A stretch of DNA of 64,000 nucleotides from Planctomycetales bacterium (GTDB lineage: Bacteria > Planctomycetota > Phycisphaerae > SM23-33), in the NCBI GenBank assembly GCA_030612725.1, contig JAUWNJ010000001.1, positions 1 to 64,000 of the forward strand, in the 5' to 3' direction. The notes beneath the pieces are model-generated. The model saw nothing but the letters and a program-made list of their open reading frames with translations. It was not told where the DNA came from and did no database searches. Both the position numbers and the translations under genes were made by a program. Positions 1-7,908 of the stretch are shown one piece after another (position 1 is the stretch's first letter; the number at the start of each line of letters is the position of its first letter).

Positions 1-195
1 TCATAGTCTGCTGTGTAAGGTATAAAAACCACGTGTATATCATCCGCCGTACTGTGTGTTTTAACAAAAACTCTGATCTGATGAGCCGCTCTGGGCTGCT
101 CCATAACAACGCTTATCTCATCTGGCGTGCTGGGCGGGTCCACAACAACGATCACCTCATCCGCCGCGCTGGGCGAGTACACAAAGCCGCCCTCG
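1..195. repeat. 39-bp tandem repeat inside the partial secreted-protein gene
   Basis: Plus-strand units begin with tcat or tgat at positions 1, 40, 79, 118 and 157, exactly 39 bases apart. Core similarity is strongest in the segment resembling tcatccgccgtgctgggcg. The period is a multiple of three and each unit adds 13 residues. The array continues beyond the left edge. Confidence 0.85.
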
Positions 196-686
196 CCGCC
201 GATGATCGTCGCCTGCGTGGTGTACACCGTACCTGATCCGTCGGCTACCCGACCGGTCATCGTTACTGTCTGGCCGGAAGCGACGACAATCTGCGCAAAC
301 AAAAAGTCCGTCGCCGTGATTTCAGACTTGAATCCCATCGCGCCGGCGAGGTGGTTGGCGCTTTCGTTGGGAACGATGGCCGTAAGCAGGTCGGCGTCGT
401 ACGGGAGGAAGTGCGAATCCCTTGCCCGGTCGTATTCGCTCAGATACAAGGCGTTTGTCAGCGTCGGCGTGGACAGCGCGCCGAAAGCCAGAACCTGGTT
501 CATAGGCCCGTCGAACGAGCCGTCCCAGGCGGTAGCCTTGTCGTCCTGCACGTCGGCCACGAGACGAACGCCGTAACTGTAAAGCCCATCGCCGAGGTCA
601 ACGCCGTCGTCTATCTCCACCCATAACTCCGCCTGGACGCTACCTGCAAGGGCCAACATTGAAATCAGTGGAAGCAGCAATTTCAT
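1..686 (-). CDS. PEP-CTERM-family-like secreted protein with 13-residue tandem repeats (partial, runs off window)
   Basis: Reading the minus strand from an ATG at 686-684, the frame stays open for 228 codons to the window edge, so the C-terminus is missing. It starts with a signal peptide (MKLLLPLISMLALAGSVQA). The next roughly 150 residues are nearly the same as the neighbour at 692-1579, including the motif DGSFDGPMNQVLAFGA. Similarity stops just after IIGGEGGF. From there the protein is degenerate 13-residue repeats (PSAADEVIVVVDP, PSTPDEISVVMEQ, PRAAHQIRVFVKT, HSTADDIHVVFIP), encoded by an exact 39-bp period. The alternating hydrophobic residues suggest one beta-strand per repeat. A PEP-CTERM anchor is inferred only from the paralogue. 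Function unknown; probably surface-exposed or exported. Confidence 0.75.
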   Translation of the reverse strand, partial: MKLLLPLISMLALAGSVQAELWVEIDDGVDLGDGLYSYGVRLVADVQDDKATAWDGSFDGPMNQVLAFGALSTPTLTNALYLSEYDRARDSHFLPYDADLLTAIVPNESANHLAGAMGFKSEITATDFLFAQIVVASGQTVTMTGRVADGSGTVYTTQATIIGGEGGFVYSPSAADEVIVVVDPPSTPDEISVVMEQPRAAHQIRVFVKTHSTADDIHVVFIPYTADY

Positions 687-691
687 CTTGA

Positions 692-1579
692 TCATTCCTT
701 TCTCCTACCGGCGGAGCGCCGGAGCAGAAGCAATGCTCCGGCTCCGAGCAGCGCCATGCAAGCCGGTTCGGGCGTGACATTGAACTGCATCAGTTCAGTT
801 GTGGGCATTGGACCTTCACCGCAAACCAGTTGTACCTTCTGCACGACGTACGTTCCAGGCAGGTCAGGGATGACGAAATCGAAGTCGGGGTCCCTTGAAC
901 GGAATACAATTGCCGCTCCCGGGCCTGCTTCGCCGCCGATGTACATGGTGTAGTGCCTGACGACCCAGTACTCCCAACTCGGATCGAGTCGGACGCCTTG
1001 GAACGATATGTCCTGCCCCGGATCCAGATCGAAGACCCCGTCCCCGTCGGGGTCATCACCTCCGTGGCTGCATGCGAATCCACCCTCGCCGCCGATGATC
1101 GTCGCCTGCGTGGTGTACTTGGTTCCGCTCTCGTCGGAAGCCTGCCCCGCCATCGTAACCGTCTGCCCCGATGCGACGACAATCTGGGCCAGCGAAAAGT
1201 CCATCGCCGTGATTTCAGGCTTGAATCCCATCGCGCCGGCGAGGTGATTGTCGCTTTCGTTGGGGGCGACGGCTGTAAGCAGGTCGGCGTCGTACTGGAG
1301 AAAGTGCGAATCCCTTGCCCGGTCGTATTCGCTCAGGTACGAGGCGTTTGTCAGCGTCGGCGTGGACAGCGCGCCGAAAGCCAGAACCTGGTTCATAGGC
1401 CCGTCGAACGAGCCGTCCCAGGCAGATGCCTTGTTGTCCTGCACGTCGGCCATCAGATGAACGGTATAACTGTAAAGCCCCTCGCCAAGGTCAACGCCGT
1501 CGTCTATCTCCACCCATAACTCCGCCTGGACGCTACCCGCGAGGCAGAGAAATCCGACTACCACCAGCAATTTTCTCAT
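692..1579 (-). CDS. PEP-CTERM sorting domain-containing secreted protein
   Basis: About 295 residues. I prefer the ATG at 1579 over an upstream in-frame GTG at 1588, because the ATG is followed at once by a signal peptide (MRKLLVVVGFLCLAGSVQA). The C-terminus has the PEP-CTERM layout: the motif TPEPA, a hydrophobic stretch (ALLGAGALLLL), then a basic tail (RRSAGRRKE). In this family the tail is the target of an exosortase; none is in this window. The middle holds a short Asp-rich DPDGDGVFDLD segment. The N-terminal half is a close tandem duplicate of the gene ending at 686. Ligand or function unknown; probably an extracellular or surface protein. Confidence 0.85.
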   Translation of the reverse strand: MRKLLVVVGFLCLAGSVQAELWVEIDDGVDLGEGLYSYTVHLMADVQDNKASAWDGSFDGPMNQVLAFGALSTPTLTNASYLSEYDRARDSHFLQYDADLLTAVAPNESDNHLAGAMGFKPEITAMDFSLAQIVVASGQTVTMAGQASDESGTKYTTQATIIGGEGGFACSHGGDDPDGDGVFDLDPGQDISFQGVRLDPSWEYWVVRHYTMYIGGEAGPGAAIVFRSRDPDFDFVIPDLPGTYVVQKVQLVCGEGPMPTTELMQFNVTPEPACMALLGAGALLLLRRSAGRRKE

Positions 1580-1714
1580 GGCCTGCACCTACCTTTCCGC
1601 TTATACTACCCCCTCGGTGGTGGGACAACCTTTTCTCTAGCCAGAGTTCCCCACCAGGTATATGACTATTATACTAAATTGCTCCCCATTATCCCAGACA
1701 AAAATCGTGGATAT

Positions 1715-4039
1715 TTATTCCATCTTTATCGCATCGGTTGGGCAAACTCTCATGCACGTTCCGCAGCGGATGCACTTTTCGGCGTCGATTTCGTGTTTCT
1801 CGTGCGGCTTCGGTTCGATGGCGTCGGCTGGACAGTGCTGGGCGCAGAGCGTACATCCGATGCAATCGTCGGTTATCACGTATTTTATCAGGTCTTTGCA
1901 CACCCCGGCGGGGCAGGAGCCGGCAAGGTGGGCTTCGTACTCGTCGCGGAAGTATCGCAGCGTCGAGAGGACCGGATTCGGCGCGCTTTTTCCAAGCCCG
2001 CAGAGGCTGGACTTGCCGACTGCATCGGCAAGGTGCTCCAATCTCTCCAGGTCGTCAGGCTGGCCTATGCCCGAGCAGATGCGGTCGAGTATATCGAGCA
2101 TTCGGCGTGTTCCGATTCGGCAGAAGGTGCACTTTCCGCATGACTGGTCCTGTGTGAACGCCAGGAAATATCGCGCGATATCGACCATGCAATCGGTCTC
2201 ATCCAGCACGACCAGCCCGCCCGACCCCATAAACGCCCCGCGGCTTCTGAGTGATTCGTAATCAATGGGCGTATCGGCCAATGACGCCGGGATACATCCG
2301 CCCGACGGTCCGCCTATCTGAACGGCTTTGAACTGCTTACCGTCGAGTATCCCGCCACCGATTTGCTCGACTATCTGGCGGATGGTGATCCCCATCGGCA
2401 CCTCGACGAGTCCGCCCCGGACGACCTTACCAGCCAGTGCGAATACCTTTGTACCCTTGCTGAGGTCCGTTCCCATAGCCGAAAAAGCCCCGGCTCCGTT
2501 ACGGATAATCCAGGGAACCATTGAGAATGTTTCAGTGTTGTTGACGAGGGTGGGTTTTGAGTTCAGCCCGCTTTGGGCTGGATACGGTGGTCGCGGGCGA
2601 GGCATCCCCCGCCGACCCTCGATGGACGCGATAAGGGCGGTCTCTTCGCCGCAGACGAACGCACCGGCCCCCGAAACAATCCGCAGATGCAGTTTCGGGC
2701 CAAGCAAATCCCGCCGCCGGCACTGTTCGATTGCGTCTGTCATTCGTTTTATCGCCAAGGGGTATTCGGCGCGGATATAGAAGATTCCCTCGTCTGCGCC
2801 GACGGCGTAAGCGGCGATGGTTACGCCCTCGATTATCCGATAAGGCTGGGATTCCAGCAGCAGGCGGTCCATGAACGCGCCGGGGTCGCCTTCGTCGCCG
2901 TTGCAGATGATGTATTTCTTCTCGCCGTGGGCCTGGCGGACATGGCGCCATTTCAGACCTGTTACAAAGCCCGCTCCGCCTCGACCTCGAAGCCCGCTGC
3001 GCGTAACCTCGTCAATAACCTGCTCGGGCGATAATTCGTCGGTGCATTTCCGCAAGGCCTCGAACCCGCCGCCGGAGATGTATTCGTCCAGGTCGGCCGG
3101 GTCGGCATAACTGGAATGCTCGGTGGCTATCCGCTTCTGCGGGCCGACAAACTCGGAAATAATCGCCTCGCGGACGTCTGTCGAATATCGCGTAACAGGC
3201 TCCCATGCGTCGTCGGTGAGAATGTTTTCGAGGATGTGCGATGCCGCCGTTTTGATTTTTCGCACGACCCCCCTCGGCCTGAAGTGTCGCAGGACGATTG
3301 CCTCGGCGTCTTCGGGTTTTACGCCCGCGTACAGGGCCGGCGGCTGTCCCGGCAGGGCGACCTCCACCAACGGCGTTATGTAACTCATGCCCGTGCATCC
3401 GACCCGCTTGACCATCGCGCGCGAGCCGGTTCTCGCCACAGCCTCACGCAACGCCTCATACACCGCGCCGCAACCGCGAGCGAGGCAGCAGGTATCGAGA
3501 CTGATGCGAATCTCCCCGTATTCGGCGCCGGCCTCGACGGGGCGGACCTTGCGACGAACCCGACGGGACTGAAGGTTCAGAAAATCCCGCACCGCATCCG
3601 CCGCAGTGTCACCAGCCAGGTGGCCATAGGTTACGTCGCCTATCTGAACCACCGGCGCGAGCGAGCAGCAGCCGAGGCAGGCGACCTTCTCGACGGTGAA
3701 AATTCCGGCATCGTCCGTATCGGCGTCTCCGGTAATGTCGAGATGTCGGCGGAATCCGTCGTGAACCGCGCCGGCGCCCTGTACGTGGCAGGCGGTTCCC
3801 ACGCAAACCCGGATTGTGTGCTTCCCCGCCGGTCGGTGGCGAAACTGCGTATAAAACGTCGAGACGCCCTCAATCCGGGCCGGCGTAATCTCACTAATCT
3901 CGCAGACCCGCTCCAGGGCCTCAGCCGGCAGGTAACGATAATGCTCCTGAATCGCCTGGAGGATCGGGATCACCGCGTCGGGTTCCCGCCCGATTCGCTC
4001 AATGAGAGAATCCACAAATGTCAAATCCGCCTGGTTCAT
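1715..4039 (-). CDS. HydC-HydB (NuoE-NuoF) fusion flavo-iron-sulfur protein, NAD(P)H-linked
   Basis: 774 residues. Residues 1-155 are NuoE/HydC-like with a thioredoxin-fold [2Fe-2S] set (C79, C84, C121, C125). Residues 175-255 are a second [2Fe-2S] thioredoxin-like domain (C184/185, C190, C215). Residues 290-700 are NuoF/HydB-like with the FMN/NADH motifs GRGGAGF (352-358) and NGDEGDPGAFMDR (380-392), then an N3-type [4Fe-4S] set C634, C637, C640, C680. The tail carries two ferredoxin motifs (C726/729/732/736 and C756/759/762/766). This is the cofactor layout of HydB plus HydC from bifurcating NADH-dependent hydrogenases, in one chain. No hydrogenase HydA or NuoG is nearby. Its ATG overlaps the stop of the upstream propeller gene by 4 nt. 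Expected cytoplasmic; partner unknown. Confidence 0.9.
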   Translation of the reverse strand: MNQADLTFVDSLIERIGREPDAVIPILQAIQEHYRYLPAEALERVCEISEITPARIEGVSTFYTQFRHRPAGKHTIRVCVGTACHVQGAGAVHDGFRRHLDITGDADTDDAGIFTVEKVACLGCCSLAPVVQIGDVTYGHLAGDTAADAVRDFLNLQSRRVRRKVRPVEAGAEYGEIRISLDTCCLARGCGAVYEALREAVARTGSRAMVKRVGCTGMSYITPLVEVALPGQPPALYAGVKPEDAEAIVLRHFRPRGVVRKIKTAASHILENILTDDAWEPVTRYSTDVREAIISEFVGPQKRIATEHSSYADPADLDEYISGGGFEALRKCTDELSPEQVIDEVTRSGLRGRGGAGFVTGLKWRHVRQAHGEKKYIICNGDEGDPGAFMDRLLLESQPYRIIEGVTIAAYAVGADEGIFYIRAEYPLAIKRMTDAIEQCRRRDLLGPKLHLRIVSGAGAFVCGEETALIASIEGRRGMPRPRPPYPAQSGLNSKPTLVNNTETFSMVPWIIRNGAGAFSAMGTDLSKGTKVFALAGKVVRGGLVEVPMGITIRQIVEQIGGGILDGKQFKAVQIGGPSGGCIPASLADTPIDYESLRSRGAFMGSGGLVVLDETDCMVDIARYFLAFTQDQSCGKCTFCRIGTRRMLDILDRICSGIGQPDDLERLEHLADAVGKSSLCGLGKSAPNPVLSTLRYFRDEYEAHLAGSCPAGVCKDLIKYVITDDCIGCTLCAQHCPADAIEPKPHEKHEIDAEKCIRCGTCMRVCPTDAIKME

Positions 4040-5769
4040 CGTTTCGCGTCGCTTATGCAGAACAGGTTCTTCTCGCTTCGTATGTAAATCCGCCCGTCCA
4101 TAAAGGCCGGAGTCGCGTAAACCTTTTCGCCCAAATCGGTCCGGGCGATTTCCTTATACTCCCTGGCCGCTTCAATGATGATCGTTACCCCGTCGATGCC
4201 GGTGAGGTAAATCTGCTCGCCTACCAGTACCGGCGAGGCGTTGAATTCCATATCCAGGTCCTTTTCCCAGACCGTCTTACCGGTTTGGGCGTCGTAGCAG
4301 GTCAGCGTTCCGTAGGTCTCCATCAGCCAGAGGAGTTTCCCGTCGCTGACGGGGCTGCAAATATCGGGAAGTCCGTCGATGGCCGTCCATGCGATGTGGG
4401 TTTTTGTAACGTCGCCGACTCCGTCGGGTTTGATAGCGGCCAGTACCGCGACGGTATTGACGGCGAAGACCATTCCGCCGGCGAAAATCGGGCACGGCGC
4501 GACGTCGCCGTCGAGACACTTCGCACGCCACAGTTCCGCCCCGTCGGCGGGGTTATAGGAAATCACCCACGGATTGCCGCAGGTGATTATCTGTGCGCGT
4601 CCGCCGGCGTTGATGACAATCGGCGAAGACCAGGATTCCGGCACGGGGCGGGGCTTCGACCAGACCTCCCGTCCCGTCAGACCGTCCAGGGCGATAATTT
4701 CTGATTTACCCTCTCCTTCCCCGCCCTGGTCGAATTTCACCAGCAGCAGGTTCCGCCACATCGCCAGCGACGTGGAGTGGCCATACATATTGACCGGCAG
4801 GCCGAGGTTCATCGCCCAGAGGCGCTCGCCGGCGAAATCGAAACATATCAAGTCGCCATTGGCGAATATCGCATATGCCCGCTGCCCGTCCGCGACCACA
4901 GTCGGCGCTGCGTATCCCGTATCTTCCATAACCACCGGCGGTTTTGCGACGCTGCCGGGAACGTTGGTTACATCCCGCTGCCACAGCAATTCGCCCGAAT
5001 CGGCGTCGAAGCAATACACCTGGCGTTTGTCCTTCGTCGCGCCGGTCAGGAAGATGCGATTACCCCAGACGACCGGAGAGTTTTTCCCCGGCAGCGGAAC
5101 CGGCGTTTTCCAGAGGATTCCCTCGCCGGTTTTTCCGTTCCAATTCGCCGGTACGTTTGTATATGCCGAAATTCCCAACCCGCCGGGTCCGCGAAATCGA
5201 GGCCAGTTCCTGCCGATTTCCTCATCCGATGGGAAATGAACAACCAACGAAGGCGGTTTTTCGACATGCTTGATAGCAGTGGGAAAACCCTCTGTCGGCG
5301 TGATAAAGGTCAGGGCCGTCGCGCCGCCGAGAATCACCAGCCCCATTGCCGCTACCGACCAACGGGCAAACGTGCCTGCGCGAACCTCCGCTAGTTCCTG
5401 ATCGCCCGCCGGCGCGGGGGCCGAAATTGTCTTGCGACAACCGACAGCCGCCCCAACCGACACCAGCAGAACCACAATACCGCCAAGCAACAGCCATCCG
5501 CCACGAACTCCGAACGCCTGGGAGCGGAAATACTCCCGCCTCAACTCCAAATCCATCCGCCGGACTTCGCTCTTGAGTTGCTCATCGTCGGGATAGGCCT
5601 GCAATTTGGCTTTGAGCGCCACGAACTGCTCGGAGTCCAGCGGGTCGGAGACGTCGCTGTGAAAATAGTTTTGGATAAGCCCAGCGCAGACAATCACGCA
5701 AAAGGCGCCCGCAACGACAGCGCACGCCACGCTCGCGCGATACCGGATGTCCGTGCCGGATGCGTTCAT
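4036..5769 (-). CDS. Membrane-anchored PQQ-like (BamB-type) beta-propeller protein
   Basis: 577 residues. Three hydrophobic segments lie at about 12-32, 90-110 and 137-157, with a charged region between the first two. A C-terminal propeller follows, starting at the WPRFRGP motif (189-195) that opens many planctomycete PQQ-like proteins. The blades show repeated patterns such as GELLWQRDV, GREVWSKPR and GKTVWEKDL. No PQQ-dehydrogenase active-site set was recognised, so a scaffold or sensor role is as likely as an enzyme. The gene overlaps the polyferredoxin upstream and the HydC-HydB fusion downstream by 4 nt each, implying translational coupling. The propeller probably faces the periplasm (inference). 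Confidence 0.85.
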   Translation of the reverse strand: MNASGTDIRYRASVACAVVAGAFCVIVCAGLIQNYFHSDVSDPLDSEQFVALKAKLQAYPDDEQLKSEVRRMDLELRREYFRSQAFGVRGGWLLLGGIVVLLVSVGAAVGCRKTISAPAPAGDQELAEVRAGTFARWSVAAMGLVILGGATALTFITPTEGFPTAIKHVEKPPSLVVHFPSDEEIGRNWPRFRGPGGLGISAYTNVPANWNGKTGEGILWKTPVPLPGKNSPVVWGNRIFLTGATKDKRQVYCFDADSGELLWQRDVTNVPGSVAKPPVVMEDTGYAAPTVVADGQRAYAIFANGDLICFDFAGERLWAMNLGLPVNMYGHSTSLAMWRNLLLVKFDQGGEGEGKSEIIALDGLTGREVWSKPRPVPESWSSPIVINAGGRAQIITCGNPWVISYNPADGAELWRAKCLDGDVAPCPIFAGGMVFAVNTVAVLAAIKPDGVGDVTKTHIAWTAIDGLPDICSPVSDGKLLWLMETYGTLTCYDAQTGKTVWEKDLDMEFNASPVLVGEQIYLTGIDGVTIIIEAAREYKEIARTDLGEKVYATPAFMDGRIYIRSEKNLFCISDAKR

Positions 5770-7094
5770 TTACCCTCCCTGATCCGTTTCAATCGCGCCT
5801 GTTCGCGTGGGCAGTGGGCGAAGCATCGCCCGCATGCCAGACAGTCGGCACGGTCGGCCTCGTAATCGTCCCGCCTTCGCCGAATGGAAAATCGAATCAT
5901 CTTCAACATCACCACAAGCGCGATGAACGCGCCCAGCAATCGGCCTCCGAGGAGAAACTCCCGGCGGATACCCGAAGCCTCTTCGTATAGTTCAACCACA
6001 GGCCTGCGACTTTCACGAAAGACTTCCGCCGCGTCGGTGGTCCCTTTGACTTTTCCGGCATCTTCGTCCCGGATGCGCTGGGCGAGGCGGATTGTCGGAT
6101 TCCTGCCGGACAGGGCGGGCGAGACCCGCCCGCCCAACCAGCCGCCGACCGCGACCATCACCGGCAGCAGGAGTATCAGCGCCGCCAGCCGGCCTTTGCC
6201 TTCGCTCCGACTGACGTTTTTTCGACGGGTTGGTTTGTTTATGGCTCCGAACGGGCAGGCGTCCTCGCACAAGCGGCACTGGATGCACTCATCCGGCGTG
6301 ATGCTCACCCGCCAGCGCGAAAACCGGCTCATGATTCGCAACAACGCTCCGTAAGGGCAGACGAACCGGCAATAAACCCTGCCGATAAACGCGCTTACCA
6401 GCAGGACGCACGCGCCCAGCGCCAAGAGGTTGAAACGTCCGCCCAAATCCCACCCCGGCCAGGAACCATCCTGAATAATCGCCTGTCCCCATTTACCAAG
6501 CGGAACCAGGCGGAAGAATCCGACGAACGGGTCGAGTCGGCAAATGATAAACGCGCTACCGGTGGCCGCCATCAGAACCGCCAGACCGAGATAGACATAT
6601 GGCCCCAGCCCCAGCGCGTGGGCCAACCAGGTTGGGACTTTGAGTGGTTTGACGAGTACAACGTCCTGGATCGCCCCAAGCGGGCAGACGGCTGCACAAA
6701 AAACCCGCCCGAAAAACAACGTGAATAGCAGCGGAAGGGCGAAGAAAGCAATTACCGTTGCCGGAACGACGTACCCGCTGTCGAACAGGCCCAGCGTAAC
6801 GTTTTGTATCGACCCGACCGGACAGACGCACCCGCCTCGCCAGAATCCGAAATACAGCAGCGAAAAAATCGTCAGAGCCAGCAGGCCTCTGCGCGAACGC
6901 CTCTTCAACGCCAGGTACGCCGCCAGCGCCATTGCCGCAGCCAGGACCGCTACGTCGATATATTCGAAAATATCGCTCTGTGGAGCCGGCGTGGTCGTTT
7001 CGGGCAGGTTGTACCATGTCGGTAGTTTCGCCGCAGCGAAGGCGACGCTTGCCGAAACAGTAAGCACAATCAGAAACTGAATCAATCGTCTCAA
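5766..7094 (-). CDS. NosR/NapH-like membrane polyferredoxin
   Basis: 442 residues with about six transmembrane helices. Cys-Pro motifs typical of the NosR/NapH/CcoG group sit at CVCP (89-92), CAAVCP (133-138) and CRFVCP (242-247). Two [4Fe-4S] ferredoxin motifs follow: C270/273/276/280 and C418/421/424/428. The region between them has one more helix and a soluble stretch. Known members pass electrons between the quinone pool or cytoplasm and periplasmic partners. The N-terminal periplasmic FMN domain of true NosR is absent. Its gene overlaps the next propeller gene by 4 nt and follows the Tat ferredoxin after 23 nt, an arrangement like napGH. I infer it is the membrane electron conduit of this operon. 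Confidence 0.87.
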   Translation of the reverse strand: MRRLIQFLIVLTVSASVAFAAAKLPTWYNLPETTTPAPQSDIFEYIDVAVLAAAMALAAYLALKRRSRRGLLALTIFSLLYFGFWRGGCVCPVGSIQNVTLGLFDSGYVVPATVIAFFALPLLFTLFFGRVFCAAVCPLGAIQDVVLVKPLKVPTWLAHALGLGPYVYLGLAVLMAATGSAFIICRLDPFVGFFRLVPLGKWGQAIIQDGSWPGWDLGGRFNLLALGACVLLVSAFIGRVYCRFVCPYGALLRIMSRFSRWRVSITPDECIQCRLCEDACPFGAINKPTRRKNVSRSEGKGRLAALILLLPVMVAVGGWLGGRVSPALSGRNPTIRLAQRIRDEDAGKVKGTTDAAEVFRESRRPVVELYEEASGIRREFLLGGRLLGAFIALVVMLKMIRFSIRRRRDDYEADRADCLACGRCFAHCPREQARLKRIREGK

Positions 7095-7117
7095 ATCTCG
7101 CTACCCTTTATCCGTCA

Positions 7118-7684
7118 TTACTGTTTTTTCTTCAGCAGGTAAGGCTTGTCCGCCGGAACGCGCCGGAACGCATCGGCTGGACATGCTGCCGCGATGGCGC
7201 ATTCGTTACAATTGATACACAGGTCGTGGCGGACCTGGAGGAACAGCGCGCCCATACCGAACTGCCCGCACCCTGCTACGCATTTTCCACACCCGATGCA
7301 CAACTGCTCGTCAATTTTGTATTCGTACTGCGGCTCGCGGACCAGCCTTCGCTTAATCGCACCGGTTGGGCAGAGTTGGTTCTCTGCGCCGGTCTCGACA
7401 TCCGGGGCATCGAGGTCGAAATACCCGAAACATTTCTCGCAGTACTCGCAAAGCCCGAATGCGTGTACGCACTTCACAGCCGATGGTTTAAGGACGCAGT
7501 ACGTCGCGCAATTTCCGCATGCGATGCACTTTTCCGGGTCAATCTGCCAGACGGTATCGCCGGATCGGCTACGTGCGAGAAGCCCGCCGGTCGCAGCACC
7601 CACACCCGCCAACAGCGCGCCGCGAACACCGCTGCGAATAAAATCGCGCCTGGTCAGGTCGGGTTGTTCTTTCTGCTCGCTCAT
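7118..7684 (-). CDS. Tat-signal multi-cluster ferredoxin (NapG/NrfC-like)
   Basis: 188 residues. A twin-arginine signal (TRRDFI, residues 11-16) and a hydrophobic stretch open the protein, so it should be exported folded. Four cysteine groups fit four [4Fe-4S] clusters: C53/56/59/63, a second group around C79/82/85 with C105, C129/132/135/139, and C156/159/162/168. It resembles NapG- and NrfC-type electron carriers. Its ATG overlaps the stop of the preceding 75-residue gene in an ATGA arrangement. Its gene partner immediately downstream is the membrane polyferredoxin, so the pair looks like a NapGH-type unit without the usual nitrate reductase. Confidence 0.88.
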   Translation of the reverse strand: MSEQKEQPDLTRRDFIRSGVRGALLAGVGAATGGLLARSRSGDTVWQIDPEKCIACGNCATYCVLKPSAVKCVHAFGLCEYCEKCFGYFDLDAPDVETGAENQLCPTGAIKRRLVREPQYEYKIDEQLCIGCGKCVAGCGQFGMGALFLQVRHDLCINCNECAIAAACPADAFRRVPADKPYLLKKKQ

Positions 7685-7908
7685 TTTTTAGACATCCCGC
7701 GTTTAATCGTCATTGCCTGGGGCAGTTCGCATTCGTCAAATGCCCGACAGTCGCGACAGAAGCCGCGAGAAATACATCTCTGCCCAGGCCGAAACCGTCG
7801 CCTTAGCAAGACATACGAAACAGCCGCTATCGCCCCAATCGCTGCGCCGCGAACGGCCCAGCCAAGAAAATCGCGCCGACTACGGGATTTATCCTTCAAT
7901 TCGCTCAC
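7681..7908 (-). CDS. Small Tat-signal cysteine protein (75 aa), unknown family
   Basis: The frame starts at GTG (7908-7906), which shares one base with the TAG stop of the upstream NHL gene, and ends in a 4-nt ATGA overlap with the Tat ferredoxin. The product has a twin-arginine motif (SRRDFL), one hydrophobic helix (AVRGAAIGAIAAVSYVLL), a basic RRRFR step and a C-x5-C-x2-C-x5-C motif (CISRGFCRDCRAFDEC). The four cysteines could bind one iron-sulfur cluster or a zinc ion. A much longer in-frame extension exists upstream, but it overlaps the NHL gene and is probably spurious. I do not recognise the family. Its position implies a small anchored subunit of the electron-transfer complex. Confidence 0.7.
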   Translation of the reverse strand: MSELKDKSRSRRDFLGWAVRGAAIGAIAAVSYVLLRRRFRPGQRCISRGFCRDCRAFDECELPQAMTIKRGMSKK

